A stretch of 64,000 nucleotides of DNA from positions 3,164 through 67,163 of the forward strand of contig MTSL01000050.1 in the NCBI GenBank assembly GCA_002794465.1, read 5' to 3'. Positions within the stretch are counted from its first letter, which is position 1. Each line of letters begins with the position of its first letter. Source of the stretch: Paramicrosporidium saccamoebae (lineage: Eukaryota > Rozellomycota). Below are positions 26,307 through 36,257 of this stretch, in pieces. The position numbers were made by a program, and so were the translations under genes. The notes beneath the pieces were generated by a model. It had not been told where the DNA came from, made no database searches, and worked only from the letters and a program-made list of their open reading frames with translations.

Positions 26307-28030
26307 ATGACAGAACACGCCGACGTTACTGCAGAGCTTTTGGGTCTTGTCACTGGTCGTCGTCGACAGGCCAGTGGCAAATCTCGTGTGAGTGAGCTCT
26401 TGTAGGATAGTTAGCTGTGTATCTTATGGTGTAGTTCGTCGTCCAGCGAAAGCGAAGAAGACTCGAACGTTGTGCACGTCGAGGACAGGTCGCGTAGCAC
26501 GCCTCATGACAAACGACAAGAGAGTGATTCAGACGTTTTCTCGGATGGCTTCGGCCCAGACCTTATGGGTGACGACGAGGACCAAAGAAAGTAGCAGAGC
26601 AGTGGCAATATTTCTCACTATTTAGACTGGCTGCAATGGCCGAAGTGGAAAGAGAGGCAGTGTTGTATGAGCGTGCTCAAGCGCGTCTTGCCAAGGTCGA
26701 GCGTCGAGAGTTAGAAAAAAAGATGAGACAGCTTGAAAGTGGAGTAAATAGACCCGCACGTGGACCCTCTGCTACAATGGAAAAGAAGAGAAAAACCTTG
26801 GACGAGCTGCGTGCTCGTCGGGAAAAACGAAAGAGACGCGGAAGTGACTCGGATTATTATGACTCTGAGGAGGAAGGCGAATTAAAGGACAAAAGACGTC
26901 AAGCCGTGTCTGCCTCGGAGGACGAAGATAATTATCACAGCTCTCGTCAACGAAGTCCGTCTAAGAAGCCCTCTACTGAGCTTGTCGATCTTGACACTGC
27001 CAATGGGCTGCTATTAAGACGCAATACTATCAGCAAGTGGATTTTCCATCCCCAGTTTGATGATCTATGCCGAGGATGTCTGCTTCGGTTATCCATTGGT
27101 TTCAAAGGCGAGGAGCAGATATATAGACTCGTGGAAATTCGGAAAATCGTAAAATATCACAGAAACTACAAGATTAACGACGTTGTGACCAACAAGGCAG
27201 CAGTTGTCAAGTACGGGAGGAGCGAAAAGACGTTTCGGATGGATGTAGTGTCCAACTCTGACTTTATCCAGTACGAATTTGATCGCTGGGTCGAAACTAT
27301 GAAAGAAGAGCATCAACCCATCATCACAAGGAAGACTGCAGTGTCGCGCATCGCCCATTGGAAAGATCTCGAGTCCAAGCCGGTTTCCGACGAGATTGTG
27401 TCGGCAATGGTCGCTTCAAAGCGAGAACTCGGATCAGCTCCTCGTAACTTAATTTCAGAAAGAACAATGCTCAGACACCTTCGCGAAGAGGCCCTTAACA
27501 GCGGAAATTCAGCCGAGGTGGAGCGGATTGACGACGAGCTTGTCCAGTTGGATAAAGAGTTTGCCTCTCAATCAGCGCGCTCTGCCGCAGATACTCGCCT
27601 CGATGCGCTGGCCGAGCTGAACAAACGAAATCGGCGGCTTAATGTTGCCAATGCACGCGAGGCTGAGCGCAAAAACTACAAGAGATCTGAAGCTGATAGC
27701 CGACATGATCCTTTTAGCAGACGCAAATGCCAACCGACTAATTTTAATGTCCTTTTTGATAATGCGGAATCTGCCAAAGAACAATCGGGAGAAGAGTTGG
27801 ATAATGAAAGTCAAGTGTCCCTGCTGGAAAATCAAATGTCGATTCTGGAAGATAGGATCGTGTCGCCGTTACCGGAGATTCAGTCACCATTACCCGAGAT
27901 TCAGTCGCCATCGTTGTCGAATTCGTCGGCGATACCAACTAAAGAAGATGTGGCGTCAGAGGAGAAAATTCCTGCGGGGCCGATTGATCTATTTGCAGCT
28001 CACAATGTTGACATAGAAATCGACATTTAG
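26307..28030 (+). CDS. RTF1: Paf1-complex subunit Rtf1 (Plus3 domain)
   Basis: Rtf1 links the Paf1 complex to elongating Pol II and promotes H2B ubiquitylation. Exons are 26307-26401, 26435-26590 and 26626-28030 (551 residues; introns 33 and 35 nt). The first exon gives ELLGLVTGRRR, then an acidic Ser-rich region, AAMAEVEREAVLYERAQ before the Plus3 domain, and a Plus3 domain from about residue 200 (LRRNTISKWIFHPQFDDLCRG ... IYRLVEIRKI ... FRMDVVSNSDF). A coiled-coil and a short tail with two LPEIQSP repeats follow. The donor used for intron 1 (GTAGGA) is the only one found that keeps frame across the acidic segment. Confidence 0.93.
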
Positions 28031-28239
28031 TCAATAGTTATTATCTTTTTTGACCATTTCGTGTCGCATCCGGCTCACCACCTGATGGAAACGGGTAAAT
28101 GTATATCGACACAATAGACGCAATAAACCATTATACTGTATCAAACCATTTCAACTGAGACTGCAGGCCTTTGGCTTGTCGAAGCCCGGGCGGCTGCCAA
28201 GTTCCCCAACCCCTGGTCGGCTCGCCCTCGTAAACTTCC

Positions 28240-28878
28240 ATGGTTCAAGGTACCCTTCACCCCTTTATCCATCCATCTAATACATGTATAGTCGACGTTC
28301 AGCCGGAAGAATCTGCTGTCAAGCTCTTCGGCAAGTGGTCCTACGAGACCGTCAAGTGCCAAGATATCTCCCTCAAGGATTATATTGAGCTCGGCCGTAA
28401 GGTGTACATTCCCCACACCGCTGGACGTTATGCCGCCAAGCGTTTCCGCAAGGCAAAGTGCCCCATTGTTGAGCGCATGACCAACTCTCTCATGATGCAC
28501 GGCCGTAACAACGGAAAGAAGCTTCTGGCCACCCGCATCATGAAGCAGGCCATGGAAATCATCAACCTGCTTACCGATGCGAACCCCATTCAGGTTGTCG
28601 TTGACGCCATTGTCAACACTGGCCCTCGTGAGGATTCCACCCGTATTGGAAGTGCTGGTGCTGCCCGTCGTCAGGCGGTGGATGTGTCCCCCCTTCGCCG
28701 TGTGAATCTTTCCATTGCCCTGCTCACCACTGGTGCTCGCGAATCCGCCTTCCGCAACACCAAGAGTATTGCCGAGTGCTTGGCCGATGAGGTCATCAAT
28801 GCTGCCAAAGGTTCTTCCAACAGCTATGCTATCCGCAAGAAGGACGAGTTGGAGCGTGTTGCCAAGTCTAACCGTTAA
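28240..28878 (+). CDS. RPS5: Small ribosomal subunit protein uS7 (RPS5)
   Basis: Cytosolic 40S protein of the head, near the exit site. Exon 1 is only 10 nt (28240-28249, MVQ plus one base), followed by a 42-nt intron, the longest in the window, and exon 2 at 28292-28878; product 198 residues. Family signature: [55 protein letters not shown] and [21 protein letters not shown] tiny first exon holding just the start is common in ribosomal genes of intron-poor fungi. The opposite strand has a 259-codon open frame that is a shadow of this codon-biased gene. Confidence 0.97.
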   Translation: MVQGTLHPFIHPSNTCIVDVQPEESAVKLFGKWSYETVKCQDISLKDYIELGRKVYIPHTAGRYAAKRFRKAKCPIVERMTNSLMMHGRNNGKKLLATRIMKQAMEIINLLTDANPIQVVVDAIVNTGPREDSTRIGSAGAARRQAVDVSPLRRVNLSIALLTTGARESAFRNTKSIAECLADEVINAAKGSSNSYAIRKKDELERVAKSNR

Positions 28879-29215
28879 TACGCCTGCGCCGCTCCTAAAT
28901 AGCTCTAAGAATACATTCATGTTACAGTATTACGGCGTATTGATAGTGGTGTTAGATTAGAGTGCAGTAGAGTGGGGTGGTTGTGTGATAAAGCCAGCTG
29001 GAAACGACCACCACTGGTACCTTCAATATGAAAAGTTTCATGGTCTGCAGGGATCGACATGCGCGCACTTTGGTTGTGTTATATTATTCCAAAGACTATT
29101 AATACACAGATTGACAGTCGACAAGTTTATTCTCACCCAAAACAAATATGGGTGATTTTCGGTGCTAATTTCGGCTACGGAACAAGGCGTATAGCCCCTT
29201 GCAAGACGTGCAGTA
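28879..29215. other. Intergenic, about 0.34 kb
   Basis: Spacer between RPS5 and TFB5. Open frames here are short and lack conserved features; the apparent long ORF reading into TFB5 exon 2 is an unspliced artefact. No RNA gene recognised. Confidence 0.45.
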
Positions 29216-29460
29216 ATGGTAAAGGCTACGAAGGGCCTTTTAGTAAACTGGTATTACTTCATCTATTTTCGATTCACTGCTATAGTGACGCGTCGGTTCG
29301 AGAGATATTGTTGAAATTGGACCAAAGCATGCACTTTATTATAGAAGACCTGGACTCGAATCACCTGTTTATTGAAGCCTCCCAGCTAGACAAGGTAAAG
29401 GCTGAATTAGAGAGGAAGCTAGCTGAAAACGTCTATCTTCCACCAGACACGGTAAAATAG
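29216..29460 (+). CDS. TFB5: TFIIH subunit Tfb5/TTDA
   Basis: Small subunit that stabilises TFIIH by binding p52/Tfb2; works in nucleotide excision repair and transcription. Exons 29216-29250 and 29286-29460 with a 35-nt intron give 69 residues, the family length. The spliced start MVKATKGLLVNCDASVREILLKLD and the core FIIEDLDSNHLFIEASQLDKVKAELE match Tfb5 (MVxxxKGxLIxCDxxxxxxL, DxDxTHLF). Without the splice the N-terminal beta-strand is lost. The next gene starts 58 bp downstream on the same strand. Confidence 0.92.
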
Positions 29461-29518
29461 ACGTAATAGACATCTTGTACAGTTGCTATAACACATTTCC
29501 CATCCCAGGGCTATACTA

Positions 29519-29954
29519 ATGGGGCACGGACGTAAGCTCCAACGCGGATACGTCGAAGATGCAACACCCGAGCTAACAGCCGACCAGTGCATCGGCAAAG
29601 TCACCGAGCTACGCGGCAAAGGTATCGTCGCAGTCTTGATACCCAGCACTACGGCGTTACAGCCCTCCTTGGCCTACCTACCACCTCGCTTTCGCGGCGT
29701 TCTTTTTTTACGGCGTGGTAGTGGCGGTCTATGCTGCTTATCCTTTAGGCTCATATCTGGTTTTATCACCCATCGAGACTGCAGATTCCGAGCAAAAAGT
29801 ACAATGGACCATAGAGACGCTGCTACGACCAGACGACGTCAAGCAGTTAAGAAAGGACGGCGAGTGGCCGGTTATTTTTGATCCGCCTGTAGATAGTGCT
29901 GTGGCAGAGGATGACGAGAGTAGTGACTCTTGCGAGTCTGATGTAGACAATTAA
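29519..29954 (+). CDS. EIF1AD: eIF1A-domain protein EIF1AD
   Basis: Exons 29519-29717 and 29749-29954 (31-nt intron) give 134 residues. The N-terminus is basic, followed by an S1-like OB fold of the eIF1A/EIF1AD type (GKVTELRGKGIVAV, LPPRFRGVLFLRRGSYLVLSPIE), then VKQLRKDGEWP and an acidic Ser/Asp tail. The segment LRKDGEWP and the acidic tail fit EIF1AD rather than translation factor eIF1A itself. Human EIF1AD is linked to late 40S maturation; the same role here is inference. The gene ends just 25 bp before the next start codon. Confidence 0.85.
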
Positions 29955-29979
29955 TAGAAACCCATTTAATTAACCCACG

Positions 29980-32484
29980 ATGAGCATACACAGTCGTGAA
30001 TCAGCGAGCAAATCTCTCCTTGACAATGGCAATGACTCGGAAGATTGTCCTGATAACGACTTTAATTTATTTGACGCACATGAGGAAGGGAAACTGTTGC
30101 ATCAACCACATGCCACGCGTCCCGCTGGTTTCTTACTGGAACAGAGTGAGGAATATCCGATATGTGAATCGGCACCACCAGTTCCACGACGACCCCTAAC
30201 ATCTCTGGAGAGGAGGCCCTCATGGATCACTCAACATGATGTGCTTCCGATGGCAGAGATGGAGAGGCGGAATGTCGTGGAGAGGCAGAGGCTTCGGGAT
30301 GAAGTTGGGATCGATGCTACAAGCACATCCGAGTCTGTCCGACCCTTCCATCCATGGTCTTTTATCTCGCGCCTAGTCACCTTTCCTATTCCCGATATTG
30401 TCCTCACGACCCCATTCTTTGGAAATCTTGATCAGCCCTCAGATCGACAGGTCTGGCGAGAAAAGACTGCCTTTGTTCTCACTCTATTCTCATTGTGCCT
30501 CTGTGTTGTCCTAGGCGGGTACTATATTGGCTTTGTTGCGTGTGTGCCTCCACTGCGAATATCATACGCCCATTCCTCTTTACGGCACGCAATTCTAGTT
30601 AATGGCCGAGCATATAGAGGTACCGCAAACAAGGCCGACTTTGATCTCATTGGCGAGATTGCAAATTCTGAATTTCCTTCTGATATAAGCCGCTGTCCGC
30701 GTGGAGTCCCCAAGACTGCATATTGTGGCGGAAGATTTAATCGGCAATGTCGTAACCTGAAATTCTTGCACAACTACTATATTGGGACGGTGGCATTTCC
30801 TTGGGAAGCTGTCTCCAACAGTTCAAGCCTTATTGTGTATGGAGGAGCCATACTCGATATGGAATCTTACCTGCACCGCGATAAAGGGTTCATGGGAGAT
30901 GATGTCAATTCTTTTATTAGGTCTCATATCGGGAGGGATGTTTCTCGTTCTGTACAGATAAATGAACACATGGCGAGGAACATTGATTGCTTGACGGCAC
31001 TGTACCAAGTTGGCGTCGTGGACATGGTATCACTACCGTGCGCACTCTCTTATATTATTCTGAGCGGATTGCTGATGATTGCAGGATCCCTCACTGCATT
31101 CAAATTCTTTGCCGCTTTCCACTACTACATCACATTTCCTGCCCCAAGTTTGCTGAAGAACGAAAGATATATGCTTGTCCATCTCTCTTGTCAAGCAGCA
31201 AGTTCCGCACAGATTAGGAATAGTCTAGACTCGCTGACCCAGACGGACTATCCAGATTCAAAAATGGTAGCAGTCATTGTGGTCGGTGGAGAGAACCACA
31301 GTCTTGTATCACAATTTCAGAATTGGCTAGGCGTGTGTGATCTTCAAAGAAATCTTGCCGAAACAGATCTATATGCCTCTATGAGGGGGAATTGTCAAAA
31401 AACTGTCGTGTACCATGGCCGCTATAAGACTCGGGGACACTTTCTATCATCAATATTGATTGTAACAAGAGGTGGTTTCAAAGACGAATCCCTCAATCTT
31501 GGTTCATTAGACATGCTTCTCGGCATGCTTTCATCCTTAAGCCTTGGTGAAAAAATTTGCGACTTTGAATATTCAATATGTCGAGCCTTCAAGCAGCTCA
31601 CTGGCCAATCTATCGAATGCTGTGAGTATCTTTTGACTCTGGATGCCAGAGCTCAAGTCACTGTCGATAGTTTGCGCAATCTTGCAAATGCTCTCAATTC
31701 TCGTCCCGAGATTATGGCTGCTTGTGGAGGGGCCACATTGGTCAATTCCAGCTCTTCCCTTGTTGGTAGGTTCCAGAACTACGAGTATTTCAGGAAGCAG
31801 AGTTACACATTTATGTACGAATCTGCCTTTGGACGGTCGATAAACCTGTCTTTAAATTTTGCACTTTACAAACTACGCAAAGAAGAGGAGCTAATCCTCA
31901 TTCATCCTGCTGTTATCGGATCTCGTAATGAAGGCTTGGCTGATCCGATAACGGCGCTTTTACAACAATTTCCCACAATGAAGACCATCCATGTTCCCGG
32001 TGCCCAAAGCCAAATAACGACTACCGACGGGTTACACGAATTGCTTGCGCTCCACTGTCATGAGATGAGTGCGAGAATCACTGTTCTCAAAACGCATCTC
32101 AGCACTGCCCCATCTAAAATCTTGGCGTTTATTGATTTTATGAACATTTTTCTAGTCCCTGCTCTTGGGCCTTTGGCCATTATGACCACACTGCAGATTG
32201 TCTTTTACACCCCACTAGTGACTACTTGGATGCTATTTTTCCTTGTTCTCGTGGTGGGTGCCCTGCCCATACTACTTCCGTGGCTGATAAACCCAATGTC
32301 CGGGTCGGTGATTGACATGCTGATATACATTTCCGCATTGCCAGTATGGACAACAGTTGTTCCTTTCTACAGTTTCTGGCACTTGCGTCTTGACAATGTC
32401 AAAAGATCCAGCCCCGTAAATGTGGATTGTTCATCAATAGCACTGAGATTGCTTTCAGAGCACGAGTCGATTAACCCTGGGTAA
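29980..32484 (+). CDS. Chitin-synthase-like protein lacking catalytic motifs
   Basis: Single exon, 834 residues, with the layout of division 2 (Chs3/class IV-type) chitin synthase. After a soluble N-terminus comes a TM at about 163-188, then a luminal region with HAILVNGRAYRG, CPRG and a cytochrome-b5-like stretch (about 283-325). A TM follows at 352-375, then a GT2-like domain (about 395-700) and C-terminal TMs with ALPVWTTVVPFYSFWHLR. The fold-level anchors (SLDSLTQTDYP, EIMAACGG, QNYEYF, YESAFG, ILIHPAVI, FPTMKTIHVPGA) line up with Chs3. The catalytic signatures are gone: the DAD-type motif is DAR (555-557), the LPG and GEDR motifs are absent, and the QRRRW site reads LHCHEMS (691-697). 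It should not make chitin; a pseudoenzyme or regulatory partner is inferred. Confidence 0.8.
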   Translation: MSIHSRESASKSLLDNGNDSEDCPDNDFNLFDAHEEGKLLHQPHATRPAGFLLEQSEEYPICESAPPVPRRPLTSLERRPSWITQHDVLPMAEMERRNVVERQRLRDEVGIDATSTSESVRPFHPWSFISRLVTFPIPDIVLTTPFFGNLDQPSDRQVWREKTAFVLTLFSLCLCVVLGGYYIGFVACVPPLRISYAHSSLRHAILVNGRAYRGTANKADFDLIGEIANSEFPSDISRCPRGVPKTAYCGGRFNRQCRNLKFLHNYYIGTVAFPWEAVSNSSSLIVYGGAILDMESYLHRDKGFMGDDVNSFIRSHIGRDVSRSVQINEHMARNIDCLTALYQVGVVDMVSLPCALSYIILSGLLMIAGSLTAFKFFAAFHYYITFPAPSLLKNERYMLVHLSCQAASSAQIRNSLDSLTQTDYPDSKMVAVIVVGGENHSLVSQFQNWLGVCDLQRNLAETDLYASMRGNCQKTVVYHGRYKTRGHFLSSILIVTRGGFKDESLNLGSLDMLLGMLSSLSLGEKICDFEYSICRAFKQLTGQSIECCEYLLTLDARAQVTVDSLRNLANALNSRPEIMAACGGATLVNSSSSLVGRFQNYEYFRKQSYTFMYESAFGRSINLSLNFALYKLRKEEELILIHPAVIGSRNEGLADPITALLQQFPTMKTIHVPGAQSQITTTDGLHELLALHCHEMSARITVLKTHLSTAPSKILAFIDFMNIFLVPALGPLAIMTTLQIVFYTPLVTTWMLFFLVLVVGALPILLPWLINPMSGSVIDMLIYISALPVWTTVVPFYSFWHLRLDNVKRSSPVNVDCSSIALRLLSEHESINPG

Positions 32485-32499
32485 GTACTGCAAAGGAGT

Positions 32500-33666
32500 T
32501 TATTTATCACCAATGACAAGGTAGCTAGCAAAACCAAATGTCCTCGAATACCGCCACTTGCTTCCAAGAAGGGCCTCCACTTGGGCCGCGGGCCACCCAA
32601 CATCACACAGAACACAGCCTCCGCTTGGAATTTCCGAAGGCAGGCCAAATCTGGCATTTAACGCCGCCGTTGTATTCGGTGCGATTGAGCATATCAGTGC
32701 TTTTGAAGTCACTGGTGTTACTGGCAGACTGCTAATCACCAAGGAAACTTTTTCCTTTTGGTTTTCAAAAATAATCCCGCCGCACTTTTGAAATTGTCTC
32801 AGCGCGGCATTAAAATATGTTGGTGCCATTCGCATATCTGCGGGCAGGTTGGCAAAAACTCTAATTCCACGATTCAACAGATGCCGACCAGCACACAGGG
32901 CATAGGATCCAAACCTATCAGCCGACAGCGCAAGCAGAACACTCGCCGATAAAAGTTCACTCTGCCTTTCGAATAGAAATGAACATAGTGAGCGTCCTCC
33001 ATTTTCAATCATCTGCTCGTTACTAATAGCACCCGAGAGTAGGATTTTCTGCTCAATTGACTCGAGCAGGGAGCCTGCCACACAGGGAATCTCAGACTTT
33101 TTCTCATTCAGCGACAATGAGGACGTTTCGAGGAGAATCTGGTCCTCACCGTCCGCATCCACTATTCTCCCGGGTAGCACATTTTGATCGTGTCTCATTT
33201 TCCTCTGAGCCAGATTATGCGACACTAACCTGTCCTCTGGTCTGGTTGGATCCTGTTGTCGGATTTCTGAAAAGACCTTTTTCTTATCAAAGCGGTCTAG
33301 GTTGCCTTGAAAGTCAAATTCCTCGCCTTTATAGCGACGCACGTCGTCTTGGCTCCAGTTTGAGGAGGCCTTCCGAGGGGTCGTCTTGGCGTTTCTGGGC
33401 GTATTCTGTTGCCAGGTGGGCGGTTCACTGGGATGGCTTGTAGCTCGTGAGTCTACACTGGGAACATCAGAGAGAATATCAATGGACTCGATTTGGTCGG
33501 CAGTCACCTCTAATCGAGGGAATCGCATTGGCGCACCTTCGCCACACACAACCGCATCACTGAGGAGGAGCAGACTGGAGTCTTGCGAAATAGCCTCGAT
33601 CAATCCCTCGACTGATTGCCCATTGAGGAGCTTTACAAGAACAGTCATTCCCACAAATTCCGTCAT
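32500..33666 (-). CDS. EDC3: mRNA-decapping enhancer Edc3
   Basis: P-body scaffold that binds Dcp2 and the helicase Dhh1. Single exon, 388 residues from the ATG at 33666 (an upstream GTG is in frame). It starts with a divergent LSm domain (about 1-65: GMTVLVKLLNGQSVEGLI), has an FDF region around 105-145 (EEFDFQGNLDRFDKKKVFSEIRQ), and ends with a YjeF-N Rossmann domain (about 190-388: IENGGRSLCSFLF, LLALSADRFGSYALCAGRHLLNRG, IPSGG). Convergent with the chitin-synthase-like gene, 15 bp between stop codons. A TATA-like run (TATATAAAT) lies about 15 bp upstream. Confidence 0.9.
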   Translation of the reverse strand: MTEFVGMTVLVKLLNGQSVEGLIEAISQDSSLLLLSDAVVCGEGAPMRFPRLEVTADQIESIDILSDVPSVDSRATSHPSEPPTWQQNTPRNAKTTPRKASSNWSQDDVRRYKGEEFDFQGNLDRFDKKKVFSEIRQQDPTRPEDRLVSHNLAQRKMRHDQNVLPGRIVDADGEDQILLETSSLSLNEKKSEIPCVAGSLLESIEQKILLSGAISNEQMIENGGRSLCSFLFERQSELLSASVLLALSADRFGSYALCAGRHLLNRGIRVFANLPADMRMAPTYFNAALRQFQKCGGIIFENQKEKVSLVISSLPVTPVTSKALICSIAPNTTAALNARFGLPSEIPSGGCVLCDVGWPAAQVEALLGSKWRYSRTFGFASYLVIGDK

Positions 33667-33809
33667 CCGCACCGACGTGATTATATAAATGTGAGAGAGT
33701 TAGTATATGGCGGACCAGGGATTCCAACGGGAGGTTGACATTCAAGATCCTGACCCTTTAACTCGAAACACGAATTTTTCCTTTATTTGTCACGTGCAGA
33801 CACACTGCA

Positions 33810-34448
33810 CTAATGCTCAAGTCCAGTGGGCCCACGTTTTTGCTGGTGCTGGCGTGATCTCAATATTGCAATTTTATCCACTCTTGGGGATGGCGGCGGT
33901 GTTAGCTGATTGTTCATATGTGCGGCATACTGGTAGTGCAGGGCATGTGGTACGAAACAGATTCGTTGGGGAATGGTTCTTGCCGACGATTGCAGCGACG
34001 GTCCGGCTGCTGACATGGGGGCTTGTGCCATTGGGATTGCCGTGTAATACAGTCCAACTTGGTTTGGTACTGCCATCAGTATTGGAGTGGCCTGTGCAGG
34101 CATTTTCGGGAATATTGTCGTGGGACTTGCGGGTAGACTAGCAGGTGAGCTGCGTGTGCCTACTCCGTTACGGGCTCTTTGTCGCTGATTTTGGAACCAG
34201 ATCTGGATGGTGCGCGGATCGACCTGTAACAATCTCCCCAACTCTTCCCTGGCGGATCGACTCGGGAATGCCGTATGTTCCAATACGCGGCCCAGAATCC
34301 TGAGTTGAAGCGGAGTCATGATGGTTCGAGAGCGACGTCCACGACCGGCAGAGTAGGCCGTGTCGTCAGTGTTGCTACAAAGCGAATTGTTCCGTGAGTG
34401 GGCAGGCGAATGGTCTGGAGTCAGTGGTTCCTGCCGGGAGGAACTCAT
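33810..34448 (-). CDS. Homeodomain protein 2
   Basis: Single exon, 212 residues. A typical homeodomain lies at about 37-95: GRRSRTIMTPLQLRILGRVLEHTAFPSRSAREELGRLL with recognition helix TIQIWFQNQRQRARN. The key Trp, Phe, Asn and final Arg are kept. The C-terminal half is Ala/Pro/Ser-rich with no further domain. It differs strongly from homeodomain protein 1, so they are not recent duplicates. Likely a nuclear regulator; targets unknown. A 144-codon plus-strand ORF on top of it looks like a shadow. Confidence 0.85.
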   Translation of the reverse strand: MSSSRQEPLTPDHSPAHSRNNSLCSNTDDTAYSAGRGRRSRTIMTPLQLRILGRVLEHTAFPSRSAREELGRLLQVDPRTIQIWFQNQRQRARNGVGTRSSPASLPASPTTIFPKMPAQATPILMAVPNQVGLYYTAIPMAQAPMSAAGPSLQSSARTIPQRICFVPHALHYQYAAHMNNQLTPPPSPRVDKIAILRSRQHQQKRGPTGLEH

Positions 34449-34584
34449 AGCACTTGTTTGCTTATTCCCAATGTCGATGGCTTTTGCTAACCATCCGTTA
34501 CCACGACAACCAACAAAATCAATTACTCTATAAATACGTCATGTGCCATGCGCCATAATGAATTTTAGTAGGGTTGGGCATAAA

Positions 34585-36156
34585 TTACAAATCGTCGTGT
34601 CCGCGATAACCTCCACGCCGTCTACCTGCTTGCTGTTGTCGGAACATTTCGGCAATGTCTTCCATATTGAAATGCATTCCGCCAAACCCACCACCACCAC
34701 CACCGCCATGGCCGTGACCGTGACCAAAGGGACCGCCTTGGAAGCCATGTCCTGCATTGGGGTCGTTTGGATCCATTCCCTGATCGTACATTCGTCTCTT
34801 CTTTTTATCATTCAACACATCGTATGCCGCATTAATCGTATGCATCCTCTCCTGCGCAATCTTCTTTCCCTCCTCAGTTGGGTGCTTGTCAGGATGCCAC
34901 TTTCTCACCAACTTGTTGTACGCCTTCTTTATCGTCTCCTCTGTTGCATCCTTTGTAATTCCAAGGTCGTCATAGTATTTGGTGCGCATCTTTTCCAACT
35001 TTTGTTTTTCTGCCTTCTGAAGCATATCCTGGATATCTTTATCACGGGGTTTCATATTTAATGCCTGTCTCAGGAGACCGATGGCGTCGTCAAATTTCTC
35101 TTGAGCGAGACGCAATTCTGCAATTCTCATCAAGTAGAATTCTTGATGGGCCGTGTCCATCTGTTTGGCCTCTTCGCAAACCTTTAATCCCTCCTCGATA
35201 TTCTTCTTGCGTGCATGTTTCATACAGAGCAACTTTAACATTGGCAGTTTGTATCCGCTGAATAAGACTGGAAAGTTCTTGTCATAGTAAGGCTCGTCTT
35301 CGGGAACGCTTTCAATCGTTTTTAGTGCATCTTCTAGAGCAACAATGGCATCCTTCAGGAGCATCTTCTTTTCCGCCTCCTCCAAGAAACTCTCAAAGCC
35401 CTTTATCTTGCTTCGCAGCGACATGCACCGCTTATTGTCGGAATTCAGCTTTGCACATTCAAAAACAAACTTTTTCCCCAGCACCACATTCCCCATGGAC
35501 AGGTACAGTTTTCCAATCAACAAGTCAGTTTCAGAGCTGTCCGTCTCTACTTTGGTCTTACTACGTGCAGCATCAATCGCTCTCTGCCATTCCTTTAAAT
35601 TCGAGAGTGCCTTTATGCGAATGTCGAAAATCTCCTTCCAGTAGGAAGTGTGATCGATGATCATGTCTCGACACTTTTCCTCCACCACTCGCCATTTTGA
35701 AGATTCCTCGTTCTGCTTGATTTCCTTGTAAATGGTCTCAGCTGCATCAATAGAGTTTCCGATGCTACGCCCGGGATCGCTGTCCTCGGGGAGCTTTGCG
35801 AGCGTTTCTCGTGCAGCCTGGAATTCACCAAATTTTAGCTGTAACTTTGCAAGCTTCTCCAGCGCTGTTAGTTTGGCCTCTTTATCGTTCACCTTATCAC
35901 GGACTCCTTTTAGCGAATTCACCGCCAGCCACGGGCTGCCCGTCTTCTCCTGTGCCTCTGCCAGATGAAGAAGTACCTTGCCCTGTTCTGTGTCATTTAA
36001 CTTTCCAGAACCCGCTGCCTTTTGGCACACTGGAATGGCGGCGAAATAGCGTGATTCCTCCATCAGGCCTGCGCATTCGTCGGCAGGCTGCTCCTCGCCA
36101 GTAGCCAGCACTGCAACGGCGAAGAAAAGCCAGGCTGGCACCGAGAGACCCTTCAT
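34585..36156 (-). CDS. DNAJC3: ER J-protein DNAJC3/P58IPK-like
   Basis: Single exon, 523 residues. A cleavable signal peptide (about 1-20: MKGLSVPAWLFFAVAVLATG) sends it to the ER lumen. Nine-ish TPR-like helical repeats (about 25-385) bind unfolded client, and a C-terminal J domain (about 393-460) has KYYDDLGITKDATEE, the HPD motif in RKWHPDKHP and AYDVLNDKKKRRMYDQG. It would stimulate the ER Hsp70 BiP. A Gly/His-rich tail ends in GRRRGGYRGHDDL, not a clear HDEL. Order and length match DNAJC3/ERdj6. Typical yeasts lack it, so presence fits an early-branching lineage (inference). Confidence 0.93.
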   Translation of the reverse strand: MKGLSVPAWLFFAVAVLATGEEQPADECAGLMEESRYFAAIPVCQKAAGSGKLNDTEQGKVLLHLAEAQEKTGSPWLAVNSLKGVRDKVNDKEAKLTALEKLAKLQLKFGEFQAARETLAKLPEDSDPGRSIGNSIDAAETIYKEIKQNEESSKWRVVEEKCRDMIIDHTSYWKEIFDIRIKALSNLKEWQRAIDAARSKTKVETDSSETDLLIGKLYLSMGNVVLGKKFVFECAKLNSDNKRCMSLRSKIKGFESFLEEAEKKMLLKDAIVALEDALKTIESVPEDEPYYDKNFPVLFSGYKLPMLKLLCMKHARKKNIEEGLKVCEEAKQMDTAHQEFYLMRIAELRLAQEKFDDAIGLLRQALNMKPRDKDIQDMLQKAEKQKLEKMRTKYYDDLGITKDATEETIKKAYNKLVRKWHPDKHPTEEGKKIAQERMHTINAAYDVLNDKKKRRMYDQGMDPNDPNAGHGFQGGPFGHGHGHGGGGGGGFGGMHFNMEDIAEMFRQQQAGRRRGGYRGHDDL

Positions 36157-36257
36157 CTAAAGAGGGAAGGACCCCTTCCAGGCCACCCGGTAAAGACTGC
36201 CAATTGGCGTGACATGATTGGCTATCAATGGATTTTCGATCGAAATCGATAGACGAT

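Noticed and set aside
26043-26318. 91-codon minus ORF upstream of RTF1
   Set aside because: Overlaps the RTF1 start, no conserved motif, and the composition is that of an intergenic frame.
28141-28920. 259-codon ORF on the minus strand over RPS5
   Set aside because: It mirrors the strongly codon-biased RPS5 gene, whose protein is unmistakable; the antisense product has no known domain.
29059-29215. N-terminal extension of TFB5 read without splicing
   Set aside because: The 35-nt intron at 29251-29285 restores the exact Tfb5 start and length, so the longer unspliced product is an artefact.
9558-29215. Search for tRNA, rRNA or snRNA genes in the larger gaps
   Set aside because: No T-loop GGTTCRANTC with matching acceptor stem, no conserved rRNA or U-RNA block was found by eye; a covariance search would be needed to be sure.
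33707-34141. 144-codon plus-strand ORF over homeodomain gene 2
   Set aside because: Antisense to the C-terminal part of a clear homeodomain gene and without any conserved feature; best seen as a shadow.
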